DNA from: Adlercreutzia sp. ZJ473
GTDB lineage: Bacteria; Actinomycetota; Coriobacteriia; Coriobacteriales; Eggerthellaceae
DNA length: 43,585 nt
Direction: 5' to 3'
NCBI RefSeq assembly: GCF_013185065.1
Contig: NZ_JAAVTO010000017.1
Location: 1-43,585, forward strand
This document shows, one piece after another, positions 1-7,890 of this stretch (positions are counted from its first letter, which is position 1; each line of letters starts with the position of its first letter). The translations under genes were made by a program, and so were the position numbers. Below the pieces are notes generated by a model. That model had not been told where the DNA came from and did no database searches. It saw nothing but the letters and a program-made list of their open reading frames with translations.

Positions 1-301
1 GCTGGCCGAGCCGGCGGGCGCGACAGCCGGCGGGGCCCCCGAGCCGGCGGGCGCGACGCTGGGCGCGCGCGACCTTTTGAGCGTGGTCGAGGGGCTCGAC
101 CCGCTGGCGATCGTGGCCGCCGACGCCGAGGCTGCCGCGCTGCTCGGGCGCGCCTACCGCTGCGAGCTCGCGCTCGACGCCGCCACGCGCGTCATGGGCC
201 GCACGGTGGTGGCCTTTCGCCGCTTCGAAGACCTGCTCGAAACCCCGGATGAGAAGCAGAAAGCGTGGGCTCTGCTGAAAAAGATGCCCAAACTGGGATA
301 A
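1..301 (+). CDS. C-terminal fragment of an unidentified protein
   Basis: The frame is open from the window edge to the TAA at 299-301, so this is the last ~100 codons of a gene that begins upstream. The first 25 or so residues are an Ala/Gly/Pro linker in which the 17-bp block at 8-24 is repeated at 41-57. The rest is a compact acidic/Ala-rich region ending in a charged helix (…KAWALLKKMPKLG). I do not recognise the family. It precedes the phosphohexomutase gene in the same direction with about 60 bp between them, so the two could share a transcript. An internal TTG at 77 gives a shorter reading frame, but there is no reason to start there. Confidence 0.55.
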   Translation, partial: LAEPAGATAGGAPEPAGATLGARDLLSVVEGLDPLAIVAADAEAAALLGRAYRCELALDAATRVMGRTVVAFRRFEDLLETPDEKQKAWALLKKMPKLG

Positions 302-361
302 TATGGGCTTCACCTGCGGCAGCGCCGCGGCGTGCACGCTCTTGATCGGAAAGGACCCCTC

Positions 362-2098
362 ATGGAAGACATGATGAAGCTGCTCGACCTGTGGATCGCC
401 AAGGCGGACGACCCCGTCGTGCAGGAGCAACTCCAGCAGCTCAAAGCCGGTGACGAGACCGCCGTGCGCGACGCCTTCTACCAGGACCTCGCCTTCGGGA
501 CGGGCGGGCTGCGCGGCATCGTCGGCGCAGGCCCCAACCGCATGAACGTCTACACGGTCGCGAAGGCCACGCAGGGCCTGGCGAACTACCTCAACGCGAG
601 CTTCGACGCGCCCAGCGTCGCCATCGCGCGCGACAGCCGCAACATGGGCGAGACGTTCGTGCAGGTGGCGGCTGGCGTCTTGGCCGCCAACGGCATCCAC
701 TCGCACTTGTACCCGCGCATCGAGCCCACCCCCGCGCTCAGCTTCGCCGTGCGCGACCTGGGCTGCGCGGCGGGCATCTGCATGACCGCGAGCCACAACC
801 CCGCGCCCTACAACGGCTACAAGGCGTACGGCCCCGACGGCTGCCAGATCACCACGCAGGCGGCACACGACATCCAGGCGGCCATCAACGCCGTGGACAT
901 CTTCGACGACGTGAAGCGCATGCCGTTCGACCAGGCCCTCGCCGAGGGCTGGGCCAGCTACACCGACGAGGGCACGCTCGACCGCTTCGTCGACGCCGTG
1001 TTCGCGCAGTCGCTCGAGGAGCCGGGCGCGAACGCCGACGCCGGCTTCAAGGTGGTCTACACGCCGCTCAACGGCACGGGCCTCGAGTGCGTGACGCGCA
1101 TCCTCGAGCGCGTGGGCGTGACCGACGTGACGCTCGTGGAGGAGCAGACCGCGCCCGACGGCAACTTCCCCACCTGCCCCTACCCCAACCCCGAGATCCG
1201 CGAGGCGCTCGAGCGCGGGCTGGCGCTGTGCGAGGACGTCCGCCCCGACCTGCTGCTGGCCACCGACCCCGACGCCGACCGCGTGGGCGTGGCGGCGCTG
1301 CATGACGGCGAGTATCACCTGATCAGCGGCAACGAGATGGGCATCCTGCTGCTCGACTACATCTGCCGCACGCGCGCCGCGCGCGGCGAGGACCTCTCGC
1401 GCGCCGTGGCGCTGACCACCATCGTGTCAACCGCCATGGTCGACGCGCTGGCCGCCGAGCACGGCTTCCAGCTGCGCCGCACGCTCACGGGCTTCAAGTA
1501 CATCGGCGAGCAGATCGGCCTGCTCGAGGCCGCGGGCACGCCCGAGCGCTTCATCTTCGGCTTCGAGGAGAGCTACGGCTACCTCTCCGGCACGCACGTG
1601 CGCGACAAGGACGCCGTGAACGCCAGCATGCTCATCTGCCAGATGGCGCGCGACTGGAAGGCGCGCGGCGTTGACCTGGTGGAGGCCATGGACGCGCTCT
1701 ACCGCAAGCACGGGTACCACCGCAACGCCACCATCAGCCTGGAGTATCCCGGCGCCGCCGGCGCGGAGAAGATGGCGGGCATCATGAGCGGGCTCTCCGC
1801 GAACGCGCCGCAGGAGGTGGCGGGGCTGCGCGTGACCGCGTGCGTCGACTACCAGAAGGGCGTGGCCATGCCGTACGTGGGCTCGGCGGGCGCCGACGGC
1901 GAGGCCGACGCGCCGCAGACGCTCCCCGCGGCGGGCGTGTTCGAGATGCAGCTCGAGGGCGGCAGCAAGCTCATCGTGCGCCCGAGCGGCACCGAGCCGA
2001 AGATCAAGGCGTACCTGTTCGCCGCCTGCCCCACCCCCGAGGAGGCCGCCGACCTGCTGGCGAAGATGGACGAGGCCGCCCGCGCGATCCTGGCATAG
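362..2098 (+). CDS. pgm: Phospho-sugar mutase (phosphoglucomutase/phosphomannomutase)
   Basis: Alpha-D-phosphohexomutase of about 578 residues, the usual size for the PgcA-type branch. It interconverts hexose 1- and 6-phosphates, feeding glycogen and cell-surface sugar synthesis in the cytoplasm. All four active-site loops are visible: the phosphoserine loop TASHNPAPYNG (Ser about residue 143), the metal loop DPDADRVG, the sugar loop GFEESYGYLSG, and the C-terminal phosphate loop RPSGTEPKIKAY. I chose the ATG at 362 because GGAAAGGA lies just upstream; an in-frame ATG at 332 would add ten residues without a ribosome site. A strong terminator follows at 2209-2252. Whether the main substrate is glucose- or mannose-phosphate cannot be read from sequence alone. 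Confidence 0.93.
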   Translation: MEDMMKLLDLWIAKADDPVVQEQLQQLKAGDETAVRDAFYQDLAFGTGGLRGIVGAGPNRMNVYTVAKATQGLANYLNASFDAPSVAIARDSRNMGETFVQVAAGVLAANGIHSHLYPRIEPTPALSFAVRDLGCAAGICMTASHNPAPYNGYKAYGPDGCQITTQAAHDIQAAINAVDIFDDVKRMPFDQALAEGWASYTDEGTLDRFVDAVFAQSLEEPGANADAGFKVVYTPLNGTGLECVTRILERVGVTDVTLVEEQTAPDGNFPTCPYPNPEIREALERGLALCEDVRPDLLLATDPDADRVGVAALHDGEYHLISGNEMGILLLDYICRTRAARGEDLSRAVALTTIVSTAMVDALAAEHGFQLRRTLTGFKYIGEQIGLLEAAGTPERFIFGFEESYGYLSGTHVRDKDAVNASMLICQMARDWKARGVDLVEAMDALYRKHGYHRNATISLEYPGAAGAEKMAGIMSGLSANAPQEVAGLRVTACVDYQKGVAMPYVGSAGADGEADAPQTLPAAGVFEMQLEGGSKLIVRPSGTEPKIKAYLFAACPTPEEAADLLAKMDEAARAILA

Positions 2099-2208
2099 GC
2101 GCGCTCGGGCAGCGCGCGAACGCCCAGCGCAGAAGAATCCGGCGCACGAGGCTCTGGCTCTTCGTGCTCGTTTCGCGCCCACAACACTGCCCGCGCTTGA
2201 GAGCACCG

Positions 2209-2252
2209 GGCCCCGCGAAGACTCGCATCCCGCGATCTTCGCGGGGCCTTTT
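2209..2252 (+). terminator. Intrinsic terminator after the phosphohexomutase gene
   Basis: A perfect 12-bp stem (2209-2220 with 2237-2248, GGCCCCGCGAAG) and a 16-base loop are followed directly by TTTT. It ends the plus-strand unit containing the phosphohexomutase. Confidence 0.85.
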
Positions 2253-2499
2253 CGCAACGGAACGGATTTGTGAAGAACTTGTAAATACAGGCTAACTTTT
2301 AATGACAACGTCTTGTGCTGCGCTGAAAGTTACTCTAAGATAACTTTTGTCGAAAGGGAAGGGCGCCGGAGAGCAGAGGCCCGAGCGAGACGTCGCGAAG
2401 GGCGCGAAGCTCGAGGGAGCCCGAACCGATCGCAACTCCTCCTCTCTTTGCTTTACAGGGCGGCAAGCATTCCTCGTCTTGCTTCGCCGCAAACAAGGC

Positions 2500-2530
2500 G
2501 AGCCCGCAGGATCCCCCTCCTTGCGGGCTC
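2500..2530. terminator. GC-rich hairpin, possible terminator
   Basis: GAGCCCGCA (2500-2508) pairs with TGCGGGCTC (2522-2530), and imperfect flanking ACAAG/CTTGT extends it. There is no proper T-run on either side, so it may be a structural repeat rather than a terminator. Confidence 0.3.
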
Positions 2531-2566
2531 AACTTGTCTTTGCTTCCGCAACGGCCCCAAGTGGTG

Positions 2567-2622
2567 GGCTTCATGCAGCGGCCCTCCAAGCGGGAGGCTT
2601 CATGCAGCGGCCCTCCAAGCGG
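2567..2622. repeat. 27-bp tandem repeat, two copies plus a diverged third
   Basis: The 27-bp unit beginning GGCTTCATGCAGC is present exactly at 2567-2593 and 2596-2622 (period 29). A diverged partial copy lies at about 2541-2562. It has no coding sense in any convincing gene. Confidence 0.8.
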
Positions 2623-2783
2623 TGGACTCTTCCACTTTCCTCGAGGCTGTTTCGCAAAACACGTATTCGGAAAGCGCTCGAAAGGCTCGAGCCCTTCGAG
2701 CAAGAACCTCCGTGCTTGTCTATGACCCTCAGCGCTTTCTTCTTGAACTCCGGACTGTGCATGCGTTCTTCCTTTCCACGCAA
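2571..2783 (-). pseudogene. Possible remnant of an IS3-type transposase OrfA
   Basis: A minus-strand frame reads MHSPEFKKKALRVIDKHGG at its start, which resembles the first helix of IS3-family OrfA proteins (a basic …EFK..AL.LI..HG pattern). After about 20 residues the resemblance stops and the frame runs into the 27-bp tandem repeat. No OrfB, terminal inverted repeats or target duplication are visible. This is a weak call based on a short motif; it may be chance. Confidence 0.2.
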
Positions 2784-2886
2784 TCACGTGTCCAGGAAAT
2801 CGTCCAGAACCTCCATAGAGGCAGAGAAGCGCGTCTGCGATTAACCGATTGCGCAAGCGATGCCTCGTGGGCTCGCCTCTCGCCTT

Positions 2887-3252
2887 CTAGCGCTCCCAGG
2901 GCCAGCGAAGCTTGGTGGTCGCCTTCTGCGACTTCTTCTTGTAATGCGGGTTGTGCTTGAGGAACACGTGGTTGCACCAGCGCGTGACCAGAAGGCCCAC
3001 GACGCCCACCGCCACGCAGCTCGCCGCCAGGTCAAGCACGCCGCTGTTGTTTTCGAAGAGCGCGTAGAGCGACGCCAGGCCGAAGAACACCGTGATCGCG
3101 CCGCACAGCCACGTGAACGTCGTGATGAGGGCTTCCTTCGCGCGCGCCGGCGAGTGCCGGTACGTGACCACCAGGTAGATCACCGCCGCGATCACCGCCA
3201 TGGCCAGGAGAAGCGGAACCATGCGCGACAGCCGCGCCATCAAACCCAGCAT
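2887..3252 (-). CDS. Small integral membrane protein, function unknown
   Basis: 121 residues with three to four predicted membrane segments: about residues 10-29, 43-64 and 72-90, followed by a basic cytoplasmic tail (HYKKKSQKATTKLRWPWER). GGAGAGGCGAGG precedes the ATG at 3252; an internal ATG at 3237 is also possible. I do not recognise the family. It lies downstream of ispE on the same strand, with 325 bp containing the parS site between them, so it is probably a separate unit. Confidence 0.7.
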   Translation of the reverse strand: MLGLMARLSRMVPLLLAMAVIAAVIYLVVTYRHSPARAKEALITTFTWLCGAITVFFGLASLYALFENNSGVLDLAASCVAVGVVGLLVTRWCNHVFLKHNPHYKKKSQKATTKLRWPWER

Positions 3253-3576
3253 CCTCGCCTCTCCTTCCGCGTCTTGCGCGCCCTGCGTGTTTCACGCCCT
3301 GCGTCACGCCTCGTACGCTGCGTTCCGCGCGCCCATCTCATGTCGTCGTACTGCGTTTCGCGCGCCCGCGTGATAGCGGCCACGCCACGCCTCACGTGCC
3401 GCACCTCACGTTGCCGAGTTGCCCACACCGCGTCTTACGTTGCCGTCCCTGCGCGCCCTGCGGGTCACGTCACGCGCTGCGCTGCGCGTTACCGCTCGAA
3501 CATATCACACTCTTGCCGCTCGCCGCGTCACGCGGGAGTGTTTCACGTGAAACATTTCCGCCACGCGAGCCGCCCG
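3253..3576. other. Intergenic region carrying parS
   Basis: 324 bp without a supported gene. It is rich in CACG/GCGC words and contains the parS site at 3539-3554, immediately beyond the ispE stop. I see no promoter strong enough to call here. Confidence 0.5.
3539..3554. other. parS: parS centromere site (ParB binding)
   Basis: TGTTTCACGTGAAACA is a perfect 16-bp palindrome and matches the consensus parS bound by chromosomal ParB (Spo0J) proteins in Bacillus, Streptomyces and most bacteria. It sits in the gap between the small membrane-protein gene and ispE, not inside a coding sequence. No parA or parB gene is in the window. Chromosomal parS sites usually cluster near the origin, so this window may lie in the origin-proximal part of the chromosome; that last point is inference. 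Confidence 0.9.
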
Positions 3577-4629
3577 TTACCGGCGGGGCAGCTTCGCAGA
3601 ACGCAACGACGAGAACGTCGTGGCACGCGCCCACCATCCGCGCGCCTGCGCGACGGCGGCCACGGCGCAGGCCGCCGCGAAGTCCTCCGTGACGGCGAAC
3701 GTGGTGGCCCCGCTTCCGCACAGGAGCACCTCGCCTGCGCGCACGCCGGGCTGCGCCTCAAGCCAGGCGCGCACCTCAGCGAGCTCAGGGGAGAGCCCCT
3801 CCGAGACGGGCGCCAGGTTGTTCACGAGCGGAACCTCCGCCGCGCTTGCGGCGGCGAGCGCCTGCTCGGAGAGGCGCGCGGGAACGAGCTGCGGGTCCTC
3901 GTCAAACGCATGGTACGCCGCCGCCGTGGAGACGCCCGCAGGCGGCTTCACCAGGACGACCGGGTCCTTCCGCGGGGAAAGCGCATGGTCGAACAGCTCG
4001 CCTGCGCCCGTGAACAGCGCGCATCCGCCGTGGAGGAAGAACGCCACGTCGGCACCGAGGCTGCGCGCCACGTCGGCCACCGCGGCATCGTCGGGCGCAA
4101 GCCCCCAGAGGCAGGCCATCGCCACCAGCGCGGTAGCTGCGTTCGACGAGCCGCCTCCCAGACCGCCCTCGTGGGGGATGTTCTTCTCGAGGCGAACGGA
4201 GACCTGCTCGCGCTGCGTGCGGCCGAGCGCGCAGGCCAGCGCGTCGATCGCCTTGAAGATGATGTTCTCGCGCGCGGGGATGCGCAGCGGCTCTGACCCC
4301 GCGGCCGCGGTCTTGTCGGTCAGGTCGATGCTCACGAGCACGTTCTGCTCGGGCCCGCCGACGGCGAGGTGGTCCTTCCCCTCCATGTCCTCGAACGCCT
4401 CCCCGTCCGCAGGAGCGCAGCGCACGTACATCACGTCGTGCAGGGCCACCGCGTGCATGACGTTCACCACGTCGTGGTAGCCGTCTGGCCGACGCGCGCC
4501 CACGCCCAGAAACAGGTTCACCTTCGCAGGCGAGACCAGCTTGATCGACCCCGCTCCCAAAAACGTGTCGGCCGACCACTGGGCGTCGCGGGCAATCGCG
4601 AGCATGTCAACTTTCGGCGTTTCGCTCAC
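3577..4629 (-). CDS. ispE: 4-(cytidine 5'-diphospho)-2-C-methyl-D-erythritol kinase
   Basis: GHMP-family kinase of the methylerythritol phosphate route to isoprenoids. It phosphorylates CDP-methylerythritol at the 2-hydroxyl using ATP. The N-terminal substrate motif PAKVNLFLGVGARRPDGYHD and the ATP loop HEGGLGGGSSNAATA (about residues 145-160) are diagnostic, and LLCGSGATTFAV near the C-terminus fits the third GHMP motif. At 350 residues it is longer than the typical ~290, with about 30 extra N-terminal residues. The start is GTG at 4629 with GGAGG eight bases upstream; it overlaps the tadA stop in a GTGA junction, so the two genes are probably translationally coupled. Confidence 0.93.
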   Translation of the reverse strand: MSETPKVDMLAIARDAQWSADTFLGAGSIKLVSPAKVNLFLGVGARRPDGYHDVVNVMHAVALHDVMYVRCAPADGEAFEDMEGKDHLAVGGPEQNVLVSIDLTDKTAAAGSEPLRIPARENIIFKAIDALACALGRTQREQVSVRLEKNIPHEGGLGGGSSNAATALVAMACLWGLAPDDAAVADVARSLGADVAFFLHGGCALFTGAGELFDHALSPRKDPVVLVKPPAGVSTAAAYHAFDEDPQLVPARLSEQALAAASAAEVPLVNNLAPVSEGLSPELAEVRAWLEAQPGVRAGEVLLCGSGATTFAVTEDFAAACAVAAVAQARGWWARATTFSSLRSAKLPRR

Positions 4630-5153
4630 TTCTTCTTCCTCCTGCTTGCAAAGAAATCACGCAGCATGCCGACGCACTCGTCTCGCAAGACGCCCGGCGT
4701 TACCGCGAACTGGTGGTTAAGTCGCTCATCGGCGTGAACGGAGTACAGCGTGCCGAGCGCGCCGGCCTTCTGGTCAGGCGCTCCGTACACGCAGCGGCTG
4801 ACGCGCGCCTGGTGCATGAGGCCCGCGCACATGATGCACGGCTCGAGCGTCACGTACACCGTGCAGTCCGTGAGCCGCCACGCGTCGAGCACGCGCGCCG
4901 CCTCGCGCAGGGCGAGAAGCTCCGCATGGCCGGCGGGATCGCGCGTCGTCTCGCGCAGGTTGTGGGCGCGCGCGATGACGCGCGGCTCGGCGATGGGACG
5001 GCGCGTGCCGCGGTCGACGGGCTCGTGCACCACCACCGCGCCGATGGGGACCTCGCCCGCGTCCGCCGCCGCGCGCGCCTCCTCGAGCGCGAGCCGCATG
5101 TAAGCCGCGTCCGCCGCGGCGTCGATCCTGCTTGTGTTCTCCTGGTTAGCCAT
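4626..5153 (-). CDS. tadA: tRNA-specific adenosine deaminase
   Basis: 175 residues. Deaminates A34 to inosine in the wobble position of tRNA-Arg(ACG). The zinc-dependent cytidine deaminase fold is shown by GHAELLAL (zinc His and the catalytic Glu) and PCIMCAGLM (the PCxxC zinc cysteines). The reading frame stays open to 5315, but I place the start at ATG 5153 because homologues begin near here and because a TATAAT box lies six bases before it, which would make a leaderless message. A 12-residue basic-charged insert (VDRGTRRPIAEP) follows the GAVVV strand. The gene overlaps ispE by four bases. Its substrate tRNA-Arg(ACG) is encoded at 9583-9659. Confidence 0.92.
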   Translation of the reverse strand: MANQENTSRIDAAADAAYMRLALEEARAAADAGEVPIGAVVVHEPVDRGTRRPIAEPRVIARAHNLRETTRDPAGHAELLALREAARVLDAWRLTDCTVYVTLEPCIMCAGLMHQARVSRCVYGAPDQKAGALGTLYSVHADERLNHQFAVTPGVLRDECVGMLRDFFASRRKKK

Positions 5154-5187
5154 GAGGTGATTATATCCGTTCGCGCGGGGCTTACAG
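5154..5187 (-). promoter_or_regulatory. Leaderless promoter of tadA-ispE
   Basis: TATAAT (minus strand, 5165-5160) is separated from the tadA ATG by just CACCTC. Transcription starts 6-8 bases after a -10 box, so the first transcribed base should be at or next to the A of ATG. There is no ribosome-binding sequence. A weak -35 (CTGTAA, 5187-5182) is 16 bp upstream. Confidence 0.65.
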
Positions 5188-5374
5188 GGCGCAAGCGCGA
5201 GCCAGACGCGCGGCGCAGCCGAAGCGCCGCTGTTGCCCGAGGCGCTCTGGCGCAAGCGCGGCAGGCAACGCCCTCGATGGAGTGACGGCACGAAGGGCTT
5301 GCGGGCCAAGCGCAAGGCGCAGCGTCCGAGGCATCGCGAGACGTTGCGAGAATGTGGTATCCTGTAACGCGCAC

Positions 5375-5462
5375 GGAGGCGTGGCCGAGTGGTTGAAGGC
5401 GGCAGTCTTGAAAACTGTTGTGCCGCGAGGTACCGTGGGTTCGAATCCTACCGCCTCCGCCA
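5375..5462 (+). tRNA. tRNA-Ser(TGA)
   Basis: Acceptor strands GGAGGCG (5375-5381) and CGCCTCC (5452-5458) pair, followed by discriminator G and an encoded CCA at 5460-5462. The anticodon loop CTTGAAA gives anticodon TGA, and the long variable arm (about TTGTGCCGCGAGGTACC) is typical of serine tRNAs. The T-loop GGTTCGAATCC is present. Confidence 0.96.
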
Positions 5463-5473
5463 TGTGCGACCTC

Positions 5474-5501
5474 AGGGCCCCGACGATGGGGCCCTTCTCG
5501 T
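5474..5501 (+). terminator. Terminator after tRNA-Ser
   Basis: AGGGCCCC (5474-5481) pairs with GGGGCCCT (5488-5495), six-base loop, then TCTCGTT. It lies 11 bases after the tRNA CCA end. Confidence 0.7.
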
Positions 5502-5557
5502 TGCGAAATACCTCTCAGAGGGTCCTAGACAAGGGCGAGCGCCGTCAAGAACCGCCG

Positions 5558-5665
5558 CACCCGCTGAGAGAGTAGCGGACGCCCCAGGCAGAAACACCCG
5601 CTGAGAGAACAGCGAACGCTCAGGCGGAAGCACCCGGGCACCCCAGGCAGAAGCGCCCGGGCGCC
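5558..5665. repeat. Degenerate tandem repeat, period about 37 bp
   Basis: Copy 1 (5558-5594) and copy 2 (5595-5630) begin with CACCCGCTGAGAGA and end in CAGGCRGAAR. A shortened third copy beginning CACCCGGGCACC starts at 5631. The array ends just before the zeta toxin stop codon. Confidence 0.65.
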
Positions 5666-5674
5666 GCGCAAACG

Positions 5675-6448
5675 TCAGGGACGCTTCTTCAGCTTCGCCA
5701 GCTCCTCCTCCAGGTGGGCGTAGTGCTCCTTCTCCTCCCTCGTCCAAGGGCCGAACAGCACCTCCCGCAGCGCCTCGCTGGCCGTGCGCGTCTCGCCCTC
5801 CACGGGATACAGGCGCTCACGCGAGCGCGCGTACAGGCAGACCTCGTCGAACAGGCCCGTCTGCTCCAAGGCGCTGAGGTTGCCCACGATGTCGCGAACG
5901 ATCTTGTCATGGTGCCTCGGATCGGTCGCGCGGGGGACCGTGCCCGCGATGCGCATGAGCTCGTAGCGAACCTGGCAGCTGACCAGCGAGATCTCAGGCT
6001 TCACTGCCATGAGCGCCAGCGAGACGCCGTAGCCGCGCGCGCGGAGCAGCGTGGCCGTCCTGACGGGGACCTCCGAGGTGCGCAGCGTCCCCTCGATGAT
6101 GAGGTTGTACCCCGCAAGCGAGAACTCGTCGATCAGGGCTTCTGTCATCTTTCCCGCCCATGCGGCAGTGTACGCCACTGCCTCAGGACCGTAAGCCTGG
6201 TCAAGCTCGCGATAGTGCGGGTGGAAAGACCGATACTCGTCGCCGTTTATGATGATGACGTTCCTCCTGAACGCATCGCGATAGATGCTGTGCAGCGTCG
6301 TCTTGCCTGCGCCACTCTGCCCGCCAAGCAAAACTGCACGCGGCCTCTTGGGAATCGACAAGCTGGAAGAGCTGGATCGATCCGCTACCAACGTCTGGAG
6401 CTCACCTTCGAACTCTTCTTGCGTGAAGCGCGCGAGAGCGGCGGTCAT
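5675..6448 (-). CDS. Zeta-toxin family kinase (PezT-like)
   Basis: 257 residues. Zeta/PezT toxins phosphorylate UDP-N-acetylglucosamine and so poison peptidoglycan synthesis. The P-loop GGQSGAGKTT (about residues 40-49), the catalytic-region INGDEYRSFHPHY and the LIIEGTLRTSEV strand with its following substrate-binding Arg are all present, so it looks intact. The open frame continues to 6571, but the ATG at 6448 overlaps the antitoxin stop by one base (TGATG), the normal coupling for such pairs, so I start there. The adjacent HTH protein supports a type II toxin-antitoxin role. Confidence 0.88.
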   Translation of the reverse strand: MTAALARFTQEEFEGELQTLVADRSSSSSLSIPKRPRAVLLGGQSGAGKTTLHSIYRDAFRRNVIIINGDEYRSFHPHYRELDQAYGPEAVAYTAAWAGKMTEALIDEFSLAGYNLIIEGTLRTSEVPVRTATLLRARGYGVSLALMAVKPEISLVSCQVRYELMRIAGTVPRATDPRHHDKIVRDIVGNLSALEQTGLFDEVCLYARSRERLYPVEGETRTASEALREVLFGPWTREEKEHYAHLEEELAKLKKRP

Positions 6449-7017
6449 CAGGCGGCCCTCACGCTGCTCTTCGCGACGAATCGCGCGAGCCCTTCGATCT
6501 GCCCGCGAATCTCCGCAAGCTTGACCGGGTTTTCGTTTTCCTTGTCCGTGATAGAGTCCTTCGCGATCCAAAGCTGCCTCGCGACGTCTTCGTAAACCGT
6601 TTCACGAACCTCGTCTCCCGCCTCGCGGGCGGCGCGACGAAGCCTCGAGAGATCCCCGAGAATCTCAGCCGCCTGCTCGTTCAGGATCTCCTGCGTGAGG
6701 GTGATCTCGTAGATGTCGTTGATGTCCATGACTTCACCGTCCTCGTCAAACATGACCTCGGAATAGATGATCCGCTCGGTCCGCTCGCGCTGGTCCTGCG
6801 TGATGCGGCTGCCGTCACGCTCGAGGCAGTCAAGCATGAACGCCGGGATGTTGGCCGCGCGGATGAGGTTGGCGTTCGCGCGCGTGGGCTTCTGCCCGTT
6901 CTCGTAGCGCACGATGCTGGCCTCGCCGATGCCGAGAACGCGCGCGAACGCCTGCTGGGTCAGGCCGTACCTGCCGCGAATGCGCTTGATGTCCTGCGGG
7001 GTGAGCTCGTCTCCCAT
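6448..7017 (-). CDS. XRE-family antitoxin of the zeta toxin (PezA-like)
   Basis: 189 residues. The N-terminal helix-turn-helix is of the XRE type (LTQQAFARVLGIGEASIVRY, about residues 18-37), followed by a helical C-terminal half that would bind the toxin. PezA antitoxins have this same order and similar size. AAGGAAGC precedes the ATG at 7017. A perfect CTATCATTTGATAG palindrome and a related site lie immediately upstream (7031-7066), so the pair is likely self-repressing. The C-terminal region does not match a family I can name with certainty, and a HigA- or MqsA-like label is a fair alternative. Confidence 0.82.
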   Translation of the reverse strand: MGDELTPQDIKRIRGRYGLTQQAFARVLGIGEASIVRYENGQKPTRANANLIRAANIPAFMLDCLERDGSRITQDQRERTERIIYSEVMFDEDGEVMDINDIYEITLTQEILNEQAAEILGDLSRLRRAAREAGDEVRETVYEDVARQLWIAKDSITDKENENPVKLAEIRGQIEGLARFVAKSSVRAA

Positions 7018-7030
7018 GGCTTCCTTCTTT

Positions 7031-7066
7031 CTATCATTTGATAGGTTACGCTATGTCCTATGATAG
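7031..7066 (-). promoter_or_regulatory. Operator of the zeta toxin-antitoxin pair
   Basis: CTATCATTTGATAG (7031-7044) is a perfect palindrome; a second site CTATGTCCTATGATAG (7051-7066) repeats the TGATAG half. The two centres are about 20 bp apart, two helical turns, as expected for cooperative binding by an XRE dimer. They cover the likely -10 of the antitoxin promoter. Confidence 0.7.
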
Positions 7067-7080
7067 CACCTTGGGAAACG

Positions 7081-7101
7081 AAAAAGGAGCCCGCAGGCTC
7101 C
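7081..7101 (-). terminator. Terminator of the Cys-rich protein gene
   Basis: Read on the minus strand: GGAGCC, loop TGCG, GGCTCC, then TTTTT (7085-7081). It lies between the stop of the gene at 7322 and the zeta antitoxin promoter and keeps the two units apart. Confidence 0.75.
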
Positions 7102-7321
7102 TCCTCAAAGTATTTTCGCGCCAGCTTCACATACGGATGGGAGGCAGACGAAACGGCAAACAGAACAGCAAGCGGAACGGCGAGGCGCCGCGCTCGCAGC
7201 GCGCCCCGCGCTGCACGATGACGGGCGCCGCCGCGCCCACGGCTCGCCAGCGCCGCGCGGACGACGGGCCTCTCCCTCGCCGCCTCCCGCCCAGCGCCCC
7301 GCGCAAAGCCCTCGTCGCGCC

Positions 7322-7570
7322 CTACAGATCCTCGACCAGCAGCGCGTCCGAGTACTCGATGCCGTCGCGCTCGCACTGGAGCTGCTTGCGCCGGCGCATG
7401 CACACCGACGCCACGCCGCCGGCCGGGTTCAGGAAGTAGCTCTTGTAGCCGCAGTTTCCGTAGCCGCTGCACGAAAGGCACTTGATCTCCTTGAGCTCGA
7501 AGCCGTCGAGCACCGCATCCGTCAGCGTCCTGACCTTGCCTCCTGCCGGAGTCTTCGGCGCATCTGCCAT
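7322..7570 (-). CDS. Small cysteine-rich protein, function unknown
   Basis: 82 residues with CLSCSGYGNC in the middle and two further cysteines (VCMRRRKQLQC) about 20 residues on. The spacing suggests a bound zinc ion or a small iron-sulfur site, but I do not recognise the family. The ATG at 7570 is preceded by GAGGGG at good spacing; an upstream in-frame start at 7666 has none. It is monocistronic: a minus-strand terminator follows at 7081-7101. Confidence 0.7.
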   Translation of the reverse strand: MADAPKTPAGGKVRTLTDAVLDGFELKEIKCLSCSGYGNCGYKSYFLNPAGGVASVCMRRRKQLQCERDGIEYSDALLVEDL

Positions 7571-7890
7571 GTCAATCCCCTCACACTCAGGTTGTTTCTC
7601 GCTGCGGGGTATTATAGCGCGCTCGAGGGAGACGAGGGAGAACGTGGCGGCAAATGCGCCCGCCACCGCAGGTCAGACGCCCGCGGAACAGCCGAACGGG
7701 AGGCGGCGGGGAGAGCGAAGGCCACGAGAGCGCGGGAAGCGCGCCGACGCCCCAGCGCCCGCCTGACGCACCAAGCGCGCCGCCGCTCCACCGCCCGCTT
7801 GGCGGCAGGGCGGCGCGCCAACGCATTCGCACCAGCGCATTCGCACCAGCGCATCCGCGTCGGCGCATCCACTTACCGCTCGCGTTCCGC
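7571..7890. repeat. Gene-free region with a 14-bp tandem repeat
   Basis: Between the citrate synthase stop and the Cys-rich gene start. The unit GCATTCGCACCAGC is repeated at 7823-7870 (two exact copies, one variant and a partial fourth), followed by two copies of CTTACCGCTCG 18 bp apart. I see no gene here. Confidence 0.65.

Larger units (their letters stand above)
2253..2886. other. 634-bp stretch without a convincing gene
   Basis: Open frames here overlap on both strands and look compositional. What can be seen is: a perfect inverted repeat AAAGTTA/TAACTTT at 2326-2332 and 2341-2347 with a further TAACTTT copy at 2293-2299; a stable hairpin at 2500-2530; a 27-bp direct repeat at 2567-2622; and a possible transposase remnant at 2571-2783 on the minus strand. 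The AAAGTTA motif set could be an operator, but there is no adjacent gene that it clearly serves. Confidence 0.5.

Noticed and set aside
5675-6571. Longer zeta toxin starting at 6571
   Set aside because: The extra N-terminus is the shifted reading of the antitoxin end; ATG 6448 gives the standard TGATG coupling.
7823-7870. Origin iterons or plasmid repeats
   Set aside because: The 14-bp repeats are few and GC-rich, without DnaA boxes, an AT-rich unwinding element or a rep gene.
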